From: Chloroflexota bacterium
Lineage (GTDB): Bacteria > Chloroflexota > Dehalococcoidia > Lucifugimonadales > Lucifugimonadaceae
Reading direction: 5' to 3'
DNA: 64,000 nucleotides
Assembly (NCBI GenBank): GCA_027624075.1
Contig: JAQBUH010000012.1
Location: 1-64,000, forward strand
The notes beneath the pieces were generated by a model. The model was not told the DNA's origin. It was given only the letters and a program-made list of their open reading frames with translations, and did no database searches. The translations under genes were made by a program, and so were the position numbers. Positions within the stretch are counted from its first letter, which is position 1. Each line of letters opens with the position of its first letter. Of the stretch, positions 23,959-34,304 are shown in pieces.

Positions 23959-24420
23959 AGGTTAAGACTACCGCTTTTGTCCGGTGCAAGGAATTACGGG
24001 CGGCGAGCGATTTTGCGAGTTGCAGCCAGTTTGCGCCAGCGTGACTGCCTGGCGAGCATGCCCGGCAACTGGAGCGCGCGGCGGGCTGTGACGCATGCCG
24101 GCGACCCGCTCTGCGTCATATCCGGGCGACGCCTGCGCGTCCCGCCAATGGCGTGGTGATTCTCATGTAACGCAGCAACTCAGTCGCATGATGGCTCTAA
24201 GCATGAACCGAATAGTTTGTATATACGAAGAGCACTCAGTGTCCGCACTCAGAGTGGACTCGAATTGCGGTGATGTTAGAAAATGATTCACAAGCTACTT
24301 GCGCGGCCGGAAACATTGTGTACTCTATGGGTCAGGTATTGACATACGAACTCAAAAATGAGTGCCTGCGCCAACGATTGATAGCGTATACGAACTCCCC
24401 TGCAGAAAGGTGTATCAGAC
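23959..24420. promoter_or_regulatory. Regulatory spacer before the iron importer, with ATACGAA repeats
   Basis: A 462-bp spacer between divergent genes, noticeably AT-richer near the importer. ATACGAACTC occurs exactly twice (24344-24353 and 24388-24397), 44 bp apart, and a related ATACGAAGAG is at 24223-24232. The middle copy overlaps a TTGACA (24339-24344). The repeats could be operator sites for an iron- or substrate-responsive regulator, but they are not a standard Fur or DtxR box. No gene is seen here. Confidence 0.4.
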
Positions 24421-25476
24421 GTGATAGCGATGAGAACCGGCGAAACACGTATCCGGTGGCGGATGTTGCTTGCGGGCTTCGTATCTTCCGTCCTCATCGC
24501 CGCTATCGCCTGCGGCAGCGACGGCGAAGCGTCATCTGACCCCACCGGCGCCAAACCCCTTGTTGTCTATTCAGGCAGAAGCGAGTCTCTCGTCGGCCCT
24601 GTGATTGAGCAGTTCAAGGACCTCACCGGAATCCAGGTCCAGGTTAACTACGGCAGCACAGGCGCGCTCGCGGCAACTTTGCTCGAAGAGGGCAGCCGGA
24701 CTCCGGCCGATATCTTCTTCGCGCAGGACCCTGGAGGTCTCGGCGCTGTGATCGGCATGCTTGACACGCTCCCGCCGGAGGTGCTCAACCTCGCGCCGGG
24801 ATGGGCGCGTTCCCCTGAGGGCAAGTGGGTCGGCATCTCCGGCCGCGCTCGAGTGCTTGTCTACGGCACGGACGCTCTCTCAGAGAGCGATCTTCCGGAG
24901 TCCATCTGGGACCTCACGGACCCGAAATGGAAGGGCAAGATCGGATGGGCGCCATCAAACTCGTCTTTTCAGGCGATGGTCACAGGGATGCGCCGGTTGT
25001 GGGGTGAGGACAAGACGCGTGACTGGCTAGAAGGCATCGTTGCGAACGACCCGATCACGTATCCGAACAACTCGACCCAGGTTGCTGCTGCCGCTGCCGG
25101 CGAGATCGAGATCGGGATGGTGAACCACTACTACCTGTACCAGTTCCTGGCCGAAGAGGGTGATGGCTTCAGGGCGCGAAACTGGTTCACACCGGCGAGG
25201 GACCCCGGCTCGGTTGTCCTGGCCGCAGGCGCTGGGGTCCTGAGCGCCTCCGACAACAAGGAGGCCGCAAACCGCTTCCTTGAGTTCATGCTGTCGCCTG
25301 TGGCACAGCAGTACTTCGCAACGCAGACGCACGAATACCCGCTGATCGAAGGAGTAGTCGCAGACCGCGGCCTGCCGCCACTGGAGTCGATCGCAAAGCC
25401 GGATGTTGATCTCTCTACCCTCGGCGATCTGGAAAACACACAGGACCTGCTACGTGATGTCGGCGCTCTCTCATAG
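24421..25476 (+). CDS. Iron(III) ABC transporter, substrate-binding lipoprotein
   Basis: 351 residues. Signal peptide with lipobox (LIAAIACGSDG). The mature protein starts PLVVYSGRSESLVGPVIEQF and contains TPADIFFAQDPGGLGAV, typical of FbpA/FutA/Ftr iron-binding proteins. The YNNSTQVAAAAAGEIEIGMVNHYYLYQ stretch includes the tyrosine pair that usually ligates ferric iron. A GTG start with AAAGG about 10 bases upstream is preferred, and ATG 24430 is an alternative. It is the first gene of a three-gene importer with the permease and ATPase that follow. Confidence 0.88.
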   Translation: MIAMRTGETRIRWRMLLAGFVSSVLIAAIACGSDGEASSDPTGAKPLVVYSGRSESLVGPVIEQFKDLTGIQVQVNYGSTGALAATLLEEGSRTPADIFFAQDPGGLGAVIGMLDTLPPEVLNLAPGWARSPEGKWVGISGRARVLVYGTDALSESDLPESIWDLTDPKWKGKIGWAPSNSSFQAMVTGMRRLWGEDKTRDWLEGIVANDPITYPNNSTQVAAAAAGEIEIGMVNHYYLYQFLAEEGDGFRARNWFTPARDPGSVVLAAGAGVLSASDNKEAANRFLEFMLSPVAQQYFATQTHEYPLIEGVVADRGLPPLESIAKPDVDLSTLGDLENTQDLLRDVGALS

Positions 25477-25644
25477 AAAATCAACGGCTGCGGCAAAGCG
25501 CTCTGCGGCCTGTGCGGTAACCAGCTGCCTGGCGTGCCGCCCGGCGTGCTGCCCGGTACCGGAGAATCCCGGAGAAGGGAATATCGCTTTGCACCGGCTC
25601 CGCACCGGTAGAGGGACAGCGTGCGAAAGAGGAGAGGCCGCTTC

Positions 25645-27297
25645 ATGACCACTGTCAGCGACGCCGCCCCGGCAGGCCGCCGGTTTCTTCGTGAGCTTCC
25701 CCATGCGTTTCTGAGAGAGCGGCCGCCGTGGCCATTGCTCGGGCTCGGAGTCGCGGCAGGTCTGGCGGCGCTGCTTCCCGCGTTCTACCTGGTCGTCCGC
25801 GCCGTAGACGGAGGGGCAGACACATGGGAGTTCATATTCCGGGCCCGCACGGCACAGATACTGGGCCGGACCGCGCTGCTCATCGGCATCGTCACAGTCG
25901 TCTCGACGGTTGTCGGCACCCTGCTTGCCTGGTTTACGTTGCGGACCGACATGCCGTTAAGGCGCGTCACGACTGTAGCCGTTGTCCTGCCACTGGTCAT
26001 CCCCAGCTTCGTGATGGCCACGACCGCGATCCAGTTCTTCGGCGCCGGCGGAGTGCTTGAAGGCTGGCTCGCGCCATTCGGAGTGGAGCGCATCCCGCGG
26101 TTTGCCGGCCTGCGCGGCGCAACACTCGTCCTTGTCCTGATGACCTATCCGTACGTGTTCCTGTCTGTGCGCGGCGCGTTGCGGCGGCTCGACCCAGCGC
26201 TCGAAGAGGCTGCGCGCAGCATGGGCTATGGCGCCGTCCAGACGTTCCGCATGGTCACGCTGCCAATTCTCCGGCCCGCGCTGGCGGCCGGCTCGCTCCT
26301 GGTTGCGCTCTACACACTCAGCGACTTCGGCGCGGTCGCGCTGCTCAGGTACGAGACATTCACATTTGCCATCTTCAACCAGTACGAGTCGGCGCTGAAC
26401 AGATCGGTCGCCGCCGGCCTGTCGCTCGTGCTCGTATTCTTCGCCGTTCTGCTGCTGACCGGTGAGGGGATCACTCGAGGGCGGGCGCGGTTCCACCGCA
26501 GCACGGCCGGCGCCGTCAGACCGGCTGTCGACGCAGAGTTGGGCAGGTGGCGATGGCCAGTGCTTGGCTTTGTGTCGCTGCCGGTGGTCATGGGCCTCGC
26601 CATACCGGTCGGCATCTTGACGTGGTGGCTGGTCCGTGGTCTTCTGCGGGATCAGACGATGGTCGCGTTGCTGGAGCCGGCATGGAACTCGATCGCCATA
26701 TCGCTTACCGCCGCGCTGCTGACCGTCGTCGTGGCGATGCCGGTCGCCATTCTCGCCGTGCGTCACCGCTCATGGTGGCCGAGCCGCCTCATCGAGCGGG
26801 TCACGCACATCGGCTTCGGGCTGCCTGGAGTGGTCGTCGCCATCTCGCTCGTCTTCTTCGGAGTCAACTACGCGCGGCCGGTGTACCAGTCGAACTGGCT
26901 CTTGCTGTTCGGCTACGTTGTGCTGTTCCTGCCGGCGGCCGTCGGCGCGATCAGGTACTCGCTGATGCAGGTCAGTCCTCGGATAGAGGAGGCGGCGCAA
27001 GGGCTGGGCAGGCGACCGTTGCGCGTGCTGGTCTCAGTGACCCTGCCGATGGTCATGCCCGGCGTGCTGGCGGGTGGCGCACTCGTGTTCTTGATGACCA
27101 TGAAGGAGTTGCCGGCGACGTTGATATTGAGTCCAATCGGGTTCAAGACGCTGGCAACTGTGATCTGGGACGCCTCGACAGACGCGTTTTTCGCCCGCAC
27201 CGCAGCCGCCTCACTGCTGCTCATTGCCTTAGCCGGACTGCCAACGGCGTACATGGTGCTTCGAGATAACTCGTACCGCAGCGGCGGCGGCCATTAA
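25645..27297 (+). CDS. Iron(III) ABC transporter, fused permease
   Basis: 550 residues from ATG 25645, with GAGGAGAGG 8 bases upstream. The GTG at 25621 is less likely. It has about 12 membrane helices in two homologous halves, each with the EAA loop: LDPALEEAARSMGYGAVQTF in the first, ISPRIEEAAQGLGRRPLRV-like in the second. This is the FbpB architecture, so one chain forms the whole channel. It lies in the importer operon. Confidence 0.88.
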   Translation: MTTVSDAAPAGRRFLRELPHAFLRERPPWPLLGLGVAAGLAALLPAFYLVVRAVDGGADTWEFIFRARTAQILGRTALLIGIVTVVSTVVGTLLAWFTLRTDMPLRRVTTVAVVLPLVIPSFVMATTAIQFFGAGGVLEGWLAPFGVERIPRFAGLRGATLVLVLMTYPYVFLSVRGALRRLDPALEEAARSMGYGAVQTFRMVTLPILRPALAAGSLLVALYTLSDFGAVALLRYETFTFAIFNQYESALNRSVAAGLSLVLVFFAVLLLTGEGITRGRARFHRSTAGAVRPAVDAELGRWRWPVLGFVSLPVVMGLAIPVGILTWWLVRGLLRDQTMVALLEPAWNSIAISLTAALLTVVVAMPVAILAVRHRSWWPSRLIERVTHIGFGLPGVVVAISLVFFGVNYARPVYQSNWLLLFGYVVLFLPAAVGAIRYSLMQVSPRIEEAAQGLGRRPLRVLVSVTLPMVMPGVLAGGALVFLMTMKELPATLILSPIGFKTLATVIWDASTDAFFARTAAASLLLIALAGLPTAYMVLRDNSYRSGGGH

Positions 27298-27310
27298 GCG
27301 CGACGATGGC

Positions 27311-28504
27311 TTGACTATGACCTTTGACCCAACGGCGCAGGTGCTGCCTGAATCTCCAGTAGACGTCGCTCCATCCCTGCGTGGCGCGGTCATCCAGGTC
27401 GAGGACGTCACGGTCCAGTACCAGGCCGCAGACGGCCCTGCGCTGTCTCACTTCGACTTCGAGGTGAAGGCCGGCGAGTTCGTCTCGCTTCTTGGCCACA
27501 GCGGCGTGGGTAAGACGACCGCGCTCAGGGTGATCGCAGGCTTCGAGAAGGTTCACTCAGGGTACGTGCGTATCGGCGGCAGGCTCGTGGCGTCCTCGTT
27601 CACGCACGTCCCACCGGACAAACGCAGGGTTGGCCTCGTCTTCCAGGACTATGCGCTGTTTCCGCACCTCACGGTCCGGGCCAACATCGAGTTTGGCCTC
27701 AGCGGCATGGACCGCCCGGTGCGCGACCGGCAGGTCGAGAGGATGATCGAGCTTACCGGTCTCAACGGGTATGAGAAGCGTTATGCGCACGAGCTCTCTG
27801 GCGGGCAGCAGCAACGGGTGGCGCTGGCACGCGCACTCGCGCCTGCGCCGGTCGCGGTGTTGATGGACGAGCCGTTCAGCAACCTGGACAGGCAGCTGCG
27901 CTCAACGCTTCGCCGTGAGGTCAAGTCAATCCTCAAGGACGCCGGCGCAACCGCCGTGCTCGTCACCCACGACCGTGAAGAGGCGTTCGCCCTGGCGGAC
28001 AGGGTCGGCGTGATGAACGGCGGGAGAATCGAGCAGATAGGCTCGCCGCAGGAGGTCTACGCGAACCCTGTGTCACCCGTTGTCGCCAGGCTTGCGGGGG
28101 CGTGCGAGCTGGTGCCCGGCGTGATTCGCGGAGACCTGGTCGAGACGGAGGCGGGGAGTTTCCCCGTCGCATCGAACGGCTCTGGGAGACGCGGGACCGA
28201 AAATGGCGCCTCCGTTCTGGCGTTAATGAGGACCTCTGACCTTGAGTTGACGCCTCCGGAAGGCGGGCCGGAGCTAACGGTGATCTACAAAGAGTTCCGC
28301 GGAGAGTTCACCGAGTTCGGTGTGTCGATGCCGTCCGGTCGCATGGTCAGGGTCCGTCTGCGTTCAAGCGAAACCTTCAGAAAAGGCGACATCGTCGGGA
28401 TCCGCACTCGCGGCAACGGCAGGCTGATCGTGTTTCCTGACGCCAGGCTTGAGCACGGGCCTGAACACGGCGCCATAATCGGCTCTCTGACGGACAGCGA
28501 CTGA
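27311..28504 (+). CDS. Iron(III) ABC transporter, ATPase
   Basis: 397 residues. Walker A GHSGVGKTT, Q-loop VFQDYALFPHLTV, signature LSGGQQQR, Walker B VAVLMDEPFSNLD and the H-loop VTHDREEAF are all intact. The C-terminal 130 residues form a TOBE/regulatory region, as in FbpC and other CUT1-like ATPases. It starts with TTG 27311 or ATG 27317, 13 bp after the permease stop. It powers import by the two upstream components. Confidence 0.9.
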   Translation: MTMTFDPTAQVLPESPVDVAPSLRGAVIQVEDVTVQYQAADGPALSHFDFEVKAGEFVSLLGHSGVGKTTALRVIAGFEKVHSGYVRIGGRLVASSFTHVPPDKRRVGLVFQDYALFPHLTVRANIEFGLSGMDRPVRDRQVERMIELTGLNGYEKRYAHELSGGQQQRVALARALAPAPVAVLMDEPFSNLDRQLRSTLRREVKSILKDAGATAVLVTHDREEAFALADRVGVMNGGRIEQIGSPQEVYANPVSPVVARLAGACELVPGVIRGDLVETEAGSFPVASNGSGRRGTENGASVLALMRTSDLELTPPEGGPELTVIYKEFRGEFTEFGVSMPSGRMVRVRLRSSETFRKGDIVGIRTRGNGRLIVFPDARLEHGPEHGAIIGSLTDSD

Positions 28505-28512
28505 CTCTTCGG

Positions 28513-29787
28513 TCAGCCGGTGAACTTTTTGATCACGATGCAGGCGTTCTGCCCACCGAATCCGAAGCTGTTCGACAGCGCAGTATTGACCGCCGACTCA
28601 CGCGCCTCGTTCGGAATGTAGTCGAGGTCGCACTCCGGGTCAGCCGTGTGCTGGTTGATCGTCGGCGGCATCACACCCTCTCGCACCGCCTGCACGCACG
28701 CGATTGCCTCGAGCGCACCTGACGCTCCGAGCGAATGGCCGATCATCGACTTCGTCGAGCTGATTGGCGTCTTGTACGCCTGCTCGCCAAACAGGCCTTT
28801 GATCGCCAGTGTCTCGATGCGGTCATTGGTTGGCGTGGACGTGCCGTGCGCGTTTATGTAGTCGACGTCATCCAGGTTCACATTTGCGTCTGCGAGGGCG
28901 AGCTTCATTGCGCTGATTGCGCCAAGCCCTTGCTCATGTGGCTGAACCAGGTGGAACGCATCTGACGAGACGCCCCAGCCCGTGACCTCTGCCAGGATAT
29001 TGGCCCCTCTCGCCCGTGCGTGTTCCAGGCTTTCCAGTATGAGAATCCCTGCGCCTTCCGCGGGGGCAAATCCGTCACGGTCCGCGTCGAACGGGCGGCT
29101 CGCCTCGGCCGGGTCGCCAGTCCAGGTCGTCAGAGCGTGCATGGTGCTGAACCCGCCCATGCCAATCTCGCAGATGCCGGCCTCGGTGCCGCCTGCGACG
29201 ATCACGTCTGCAGTGCCGCGCCGGATCACCTCAACCGCCTCGCCAACGGCCTGGGTGCTTGCGGCGCAAGCGGTGGCGCATGTGTTTGTGTAGCCGGTGA
29301 TCCCGAAGGTGCGGCTAACGTTGGCAGCCGCCATGTTGACCAGCATGATCGGTATATAGAAGGGGCTCATGCGCATCACGCCCTTCGTGACCTTCACGGT
29401 GGCCTGCTCGTCCGTCTCAGGGAGCCCGCCGGAACCAGATCCCATCAGGACGCCAACGCGACTCGGGTCCTCTTTGGAGATGTCAAGGCCAGACGAGTCC
29501 ATCGCCTCGTAGGCGGCGGCCAGCGCAAGTTGAGAGAAGCGTCCCATCCGACGCGCCTCCCGCTTGTCCATCCACTCAGTTGGGTCGAAGTCAGGGACCT
29601 CGCCACTGACCTTGCACGGGAACGACGCAGGATCGACAGCGGTGATCCTGCGAACCCCTGAACGGCCGTTCTTAAGCCCGTCCCAGTACTCTTTGACGGA
29701 CTTGCCGAGTGGCGTCATAGCGCCCATGCCAGTGACGACTACTCGTGTTTCCTTCCGGTTAGCTCTGGTCATTACTTTTAGTGTCAC
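28513..29787 (-). CDS. fabF: Beta-ketoacyl-ACP synthase II
   Basis: 424 residues. The condensing-enzyme triad is seen: Cys in [13 protein letters not shown] (about residue 174), His in [11 protein letters not shown] (about 313) and His in [15 protein letters not shown]. It elongates acyl-ACP by decarboxylative condensation with malonyl-ACP. A second in-frame ATG six codons in (MTRANRKET) is an alternative start. It overlaps folC by 4 bp (ATGA). No other fab gene is adjacent. Confidence 0.93.
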   Translation of the reverse strand: MTLKVMTRANRKETRVVVTGMGAMTPLGKSVKEYWDGLKNGRSGVRRITAVDPASFPCKVSGEVPDFDPTEWMDKREARRMGRFSQLALAAAYEAMDSSGLDISKEDPSRVGVLMGSGSGGLPETDEQATVKVTKGVMRMSPFYIPIMLVNMAAANVSRTFGITGYTNTCATACAASTQAVGEAVEVIRRGTADVIVAGGTEAGICEIGMGGFSTMHALTTWTGDPAEASRPFDADRDGFAPAEGAGILILESLEHARARGANILAEVTGWGVSSDAFHLVQPHEQGLGAISAMKLALADANVNLDDVDYINAHGTSTPTNDRIETLAIKGLFGEQAYKTPISSTKSMIGHSLGASGALEAIACVQAVREGVMPPTINQHTADPECDLDYIPNEARESAVNTALSNSFGFGGQNACIVIKKFTG

Positions 29788-31199
29788 CTTGGGGGAGCAG
29801 GTGTCGCCAGTTCGGGTTTCAGACGCAGCGGACCTGCTGAGCCTCTCATGTCAGGGTAGATCTCCGGCTCGACGCCGAAGACCATCTCAATCGCCTCGGC
29901 CGCCACGAAGAGCGAACCGGTTGCGATGATCGTTCCATCTGCGGGCGCGATCTGCCTTGCCCGCTCTAACGCCTCCTGTGTTGTCCGGGTCACTTTCGCC
30001 ACTTCGATATTATCCTGCCGGAGGGCCGCGGCAAAATCATACGGCTCGACGGCTTTCGGGTGTCTTGATCGCGTGACGATCACATGAGGCGAAAGACTGG
30101 AGAACACGCGTGCGACGGCCAGCGGGTCGTGTCCTCCCGTCGCGCCGAGGACAAGTACAGGAGCGTGCAGCGGGCCGAAGTGCCGGGTGAGCGCGGCTCT
30201 GAGCGCAATGGCTGAGTCATGGTTGTGGGCTCCGTCTGCAATAAGAAGCGGCGGGCCGGTTTCGAGGACCTGTACGCGGCCGGGCCAGCGCACGTTCGAT
30301 ATTCCATGCTCAATCATACGTTGGCTCAGCGGCCTTGTGCGAGTTCCGAACGTCTCAAGCGCTGCAATTGCGGTCGCGGCGTTGCCAACCTGGTGCTCGC
30401 CAAGTAGCGGGAGGCGGATGCTGTACTCGCCACTGGCTCCTGCCAGCCGCAGAAGCTGAGGGCCGGCGCCATTCGGATCTGCCGCAACTACCCGGACCGA
30501 TGACGAGTGGACCAGGGACGCGCCGAGCCTTTTGGCCGTGGCCGCGATCACTCTTGCCGCTTCCGGCGCCTGCCTGGCTGAGACTACCGGCACGCCCGGC
30601 TTGATGATCCCGGCCTTCTCGGCTGCGATCTTCGTAAGCGTGTCACCGAGCACGGCAACGTGGTCGATCCCAATTGGCGTGATCACCGACACCTCCGGCG
30701 TGAGCACGTTTGTCGAATCGAGTCTCCCGCCCAGCCCGACCTCAATCACCATTACGTCTACGAGAACATCTGCGAAATACAGGAACGCCATCGCCGTCTG
30801 GAACTCGAACACGCTTACCGTTCCGGAGCCGCCGCGCTCCCTCACAGACTCGGCGGCCGGCCAGACGCGCTCGAACATTGCCACGAACCGGTCCTGTGAG
30901 ATCGGCACGCCGTCGACGGTGAAGCGCTCGGTCATGGTGTGCAGATGCGGCGAGATGAACATTCCGGTGCGCATGCCGCATGCGGAGAGAGCGGCCGCGA
31001 TCATGGCGCAGGTGCTGCCTTTGCCCTTGCTCCCGGCAACGTGAATGGCAGGCACGCGGCGATGCGGGTTGCCGAGCGCCTCAAGCAGCAGCGAAGTCCG
31101 CTTGATGTGGAAATCAGGCGACTCGTTGGCGCGGGCCTTACGCTCGAAGTCGGCGAGTGACAGCACCTGTTCGACGGCCTGTTGGTATGTGAGTGACAT
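29784..31199 (-). CDS. folC: Bifunctional folylpolyglutamate/dihydrofolate synthase
   Basis: About 471 residues from ATG 31199; a longer start at 31223 is possible. The Mur-ligase ATP loop reads [16 protein letters not shown], followed by the Mg/folate site region [20 protein letters not shown] and a C-terminal domain with [19 protein letters not shown] and [13 protein letters not shown]. It adds glutamates to folates. It is the upstream partner of fabF, coupled by overlapping stop and start. The 325-bp region upstream is shared with the divergent tldD. Confidence 0.92.
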   Translation of the reverse strand: MSLTYQQAVEQVLSLADFERKARANESPDFHIKRTSLLLEALGNPHRRVPAIHVAGSKGKGSTCAMIAAALSACGMRTGMFISPHLHTMTERFTVDGVPISQDRFVAMFERVWPAAESVRERGGSGTVSVFEFQTAMAFLYFADVLVDVMVIEVGLGGRLDSTNVLTPEVSVITPIGIDHVAVLGDTLTKIAAEKAGIIKPGVPVVSARQAPEAARVIAATAKRLGASLVHSSSVRVVAADPNGAGPQLLRLAGASGEYSIRLPLLGEHQVGNAATAIAALETFGTRTRPLSQRMIEHGISNVRWPGRVQVLETGPPLLIADGAHNHDSAIALRAALTRHFGPLHAPVLVLGATGGHDPLAVARVFSSLSPHVIVTRSRHPKAVEPYDFAAALRQDNIEVAKVTRTTQEALERARQIAPADGTIIATGSLFVAAEAIEMVFGVEPEIYPDMRGSAGPLRLKPELATPAPPR

Positions 31200-31524
31200 T
31201 CTGTTCCGGGCTGCGGACCGCAAATAATCAGGGTAAATCGGGGACTGGCCATTCCTCTACAGAACTGGTCCAGAACTGGCCGGCAACAAATGGTGCGGTC
31301 AGAGTTGGCCGCTGTCCACAGCGTCCGCAACCCCGTGCGGACAAGCTGCGGTCCAGGCGCGGGCCTGACGCGGGCAACAGCAAAGAGTTAGATGTAGTCT
31401 GGATAGACTGCATCCGTCAGAATAACTGGCAGAACACTCGTCATATCCTGAACGCCTGAGCGGATTACGCCCACCGTTTTGGAAGGGACGCAGAAGCCAA
31501 CACCGCCGGACATGGGGATTAACC
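31200..31524. other. Divergent spacer between folC and tldD
   Basis: About 325 bp. It holds a short repeated run (AGAACTGGTCC, AGAACTGGCC at 31261-31281) of the same style as the other 9-11-bp tracts, and a perfect 6-bp hairpin TCCGCA/TGCGGA around 31322-31339. Promoters for both genes must lie here, but no strong -35/-10 pair stands out. No gene is supported. Confidence 0.4.
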
Positions 31525-32889
31525 TTGACCTATCGTGACCAGATTGAAGACGCATTACGCGGCAACGGCGCAGACTACTGCGAGGTCCGTATCGAAGACA
31601 CGGACTCGACGCGCCTGACCTACCGTGGCAGACAGCTAGAAGATATCGCCCAGACCAGTGGCAGAGGCGGCAACGTGCGTGCGGTGGTCAACGGCGGCTG
31701 GGGCTTTGCCAGTTTCAACGACCTGGAAGACCTCAAACAGAAGGTTGCGGGCGCTGTCGAGCAGGCGAGGCTTGTGGGCGGTGACGGCACAAAATTTGCC
31801 GATGTCGAGCCGGTTGTTGACATCGTCCCGCCGGTAATCGTTAACAGTGCCGCAGATGTTCCGCTCGAAGAGAAGAAGCGGCAGATGGACCACTACAACG
31901 ACCTTGTGTGGTCGGTTGCAGGCATCCAGAGTTCTGACATCGTCTACGGAGACAACCGGCGCCGGGTCACCTTCGTAAGCTCACAGGGCGCGTACATCGA
32001 GCAGCAGTTCAACCACGTCGTTTCCAGGATCTCGGCCCAGGCCAGGGAGGGCGGAGACGTCCAGCAAGCCGGTTTCAGCCTGGGCTCCCTCGGCGACTAT
32101 GAAGTAGTGAGTGGCCTCGATGAGCAGGTGATAGACGCTGCTAAACGGGCGGTCGGCCTGCTGTCTGCGAAGGCGCTGGTCGGTGGCGAGCGAACGGTGA
32201 TTCTCGACCCCGTGCTGGCCGGTGTGTTTGTGCATGAGGCGTTCGGCCACCTGTCCGAGGCGGACAACGTGGCGGAGAACGAAAATCTAAGGGATCTCAT
32301 GCACATGGGCCGCAAGTTTGGCGGCAAGCACCTCAACTTCACGGACGGCGCAGCGATCCCAGGCCTCCGTGGAAGCTACAAATATGACGACGAAGGCACG
32401 CCCGCAACGCGCACTCCGCTGGTACGCGACGGTGAGCTGGTCGGAAGACTTCACTCCAGGGAGACGGCTGCAAGGCTCGGCGAGAAGCCAACCGGCAACG
32501 CCCGGGCTATCGGGTTCAACTTCCCACCGATCGTCAGAATGACCAACACGATTATCGAGTCCGGCGAGGCGACTCTCGACGACCTGCTGGAAGGTGTAGA
32601 CGAGGGCGTCTACGTAGCCAACTGGTACGGCGGGATGACGCAGCACGAGATGTTCACATTCTCCTCCGGAGAGGCGTACATGATCCGCAAAGGGCGTATC
32701 GAAGAGCCGGTGCGGCCTGTAATGCTCACAGGCAACCTGTTTAAGACGCTGGAGAACCTGGATGCCATCGGGAATGACCTGGACATGAACCAGGGCGGCG
32801 GCTGCGGCAAGGGTGGGCAGATGCCATTGCCAGTCTCGAACGGAAGCCCGCACATCAGGATCCGGAACTGCCTCATCTCAGGGGCTTAG
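31525..32889 (+). CDS. tldD: TldD metalloprotease
   Basis: 454 residues from a TTG start with GGGGAT upstream. The zinc-binding motif HEAFGH (HExxxH type) is at about residue 236, within LAGVFVHEAFGHLSEADN. The C-terminal catalytic-domain motifs TNTIIESG and NWYGGMTQHEMFTFS match TldD. Together with TldE it forms a heterodimeric peptidase that trims unfolded or leader peptides, for example in RiPP maturation and antitoxin turnover. It is followed 58 bp later by tldE. Confidence 0.92.
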   Translation: MTYRDQIEDALRGNGADYCEVRIEDTDSTRLTYRGRQLEDIAQTSGRGGNVRAVVNGGWGFASFNDLEDLKQKVAGAVEQARLVGGDGTKFADVEPVVDIVPPVIVNSAADVPLEEKKRQMDHYNDLVWSVAGIQSSDIVYGDNRRRVTFVSSQGAYIEQQFNHVVSRISAQAREGGDVQQAGFSLGSLGDYEVVSGLDEQVIDAAKRAVGLLSAKALVGGERTVILDPVLAGVFVHEAFGHLSEADNVAENENLRDLMHMGRKFGGKHLNFTDGAAIPGLRGSYKYDDEGTPATRTPLVRDGELVGRLHSRETAARLGEKPTGNARAIGFNFPPIVRMTNTIIESGEATLDDLLEGVDEGVYVANWYGGMTQHEMFTFSSGEAYMIRKGRIEEPVRPVMLTGNLFKTLENLDAIGNDLDMNQGGGCGKGGQMPLPVSNGSPHIRIRNCLISGA

Positions 32890-32947
32890 GGCTGAAGCCG
32901 GAATCACGTAACGACCTGAAAAACAGAGTGGCGGACTGGAACGAGAA

Positions 32948-34258
32948 TTGACCGAAGAACTGTTGAGCGAAGCAAAAAAGAGGTACGGACAGGCGGAGGT
33001 GTACCGCGTCCGGTCCGAGAGCCACCCGGTCTCTTTCGAGAACAACCGGCTCAAAGAGGTGATGAGACGGGACCAGGCCGGCGTCGCACTGCGTGTGATC
33101 GACGAAGGCCGCATCGGCTTCTCGTCAACCACCAACCCTGACAGGGAGTCTGAGCTTGTAGAGCGGGTCGGTGTGTTATCGAAATTCGGGTCGGAGGCGA
33201 AGTTCGAGTTCCGCGGCCAGCAAGCGGCGCAAGAGCTAGCCACATACGACCCCGCGATCGAGAGCATCTCGGACAGCGATCTCATCGAGAAGGGCCGCCG
33301 GCTCATGGACGCCGTCCTGTCCGAGTGGCCAGATGTGCTCTGTGACGTCAGCCTCGGCCGCTCGGTAGCAGAGGAGTCCGTGCAGAACTCGGCGGGGACG
33401 GAGCGTTCATACCGCCACTCAAGCTACCACGTTGCGATTGGCGCCCAGCTCATTCGCGGCACCGACATGCTCAACGTCTGGGCCAGCCACTCGTCGCATA
33501 ACGTGTTCGGGCGGGACCAGGAAGACCGTTTGCTGGCAGAGGTCCTGCAGGCACTTGCGAACTCCAAGAACCTGGCGAGTGCGCCATCTGGCGACGTGCC
33601 TGTGCTGTTCACTCCGCACGGTGTGGCCGCAACGTTGCTGAACCCGCTAATGTCCGGCTTCAACGGCAAGAACGTCGTAACAGGCTCTTCGCCCATCATC
33701 GGGCGAGAAGGCGAGAAAGCGTTCGACAGCCGACTCAGCGTATATGACAACCCGCTGTTGCCCGGCGCCAGCCGAAGCCGCCCGTTCGACGATGAAGGCG
33801 TGCCGTCAAGGAAGATCGGTTTGATCGAAAGCGGCGTGATCGGCGAGCCGGTCTTTGACCTGCAGACAGCGGGTCAGGCCGGCCGAAGCTCGACCGGCTC
33901 TGCGCAGCGAGGGTTGGCCAGCACCCCGAACCCAGGCATCTCGGTGGTAGACATCGCTCCCGGAGATACACCGTACACGCAGATGCTGGCGGACATGAGG
34001 GACGGCCTGATCATCGAAGGGCTGCTGGGCGCAGGCCAGGGGAACGAGCTTGGCGGCGACTTCAGGGCCAACGTCGCTCTTGGCTTCCGGGTACGGAACG
34101 GCGAGATCGTTGGACGGGTAAAGGACACGATGATCTCAGGGAACGTCTACACCGTGCTGAACAACGTCGAGGCCATCTCTGAAAACGCAGAGTGGGTCTA
34201 CGGCTCGCTCCGTGCGCCGGCTATTCGCTGCCGCGGCATCGAGTTGGCCTCAGGATAG
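32948..34258 (+). CDS. tldE: TldE/PmbA protease subunit
   Basis: 436 residues from a TTG start. It has the TldE fold without the zinc HExxxH, as expected for the partner subunit. Typical features are SFENNRLKEVMRRDQAGVAL near the N-terminus, SPIIGREGEKAFDSRLSVYD in the middle, and GGDFRANVALGFRVRNGEIV with a terminal I.GNVYTVLNNVEAIS. It works with TldD from the gene upstream. No obvious RiPP precursor gene is visible nearby. Confidence 0.9.
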   Translation: MTEELLSEAKKRYGQAEVYRVRSESHPVSFENNRLKEVMRRDQAGVALRVIDEGRIGFSSTTNPDRESELVERVGVLSKFGSEAKFEFRGQQAAQELATYDPAIESISDSDLIEKGRRLMDAVLSEWPDVLCDVSLGRSVAEESVQNSAGTERSYRHSSYHVAIGAQLIRGTDMLNVWASHSSHNVFGRDQEDRLLAEVLQALANSKNLASAPSGDVPVLFTPHGVAATLLNPLMSGFNGKNVVTGSSPIIGREGEKAFDSRLSVYDNPLLPGASRSRPFDDEGVPSRKIGLIESGVIGEPVFDLQTAGQAGRSSTGSAQRGLASTPNPGISVVDIAPGDTPYTQMLADMRDGLIIEGLLGAGQGNELGGDFRANVALGFRVRNGEIVGRVKDTMISGNVYTVLNNVEAISENAEWVYGSLRAPAIRCRGIELASG

Positions 34259-34304
34259 GGCGCTGACCAGGCAAAGCGGCCCAGTATTTTTGGAGCGGAC
34301 GAAT

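Noticed and set aside
25957-26766. 269-codon ORF on the minus strand
   Set aside because: Antisense to the iron permease, whose membrane helices and EAA loops are clear.
31322-31339. 6-bp hairpin between folC and tldD as a terminator
   Set aside because: It lies between divergent gene starts, so no transcript needs to end there, and there is no T-tract.
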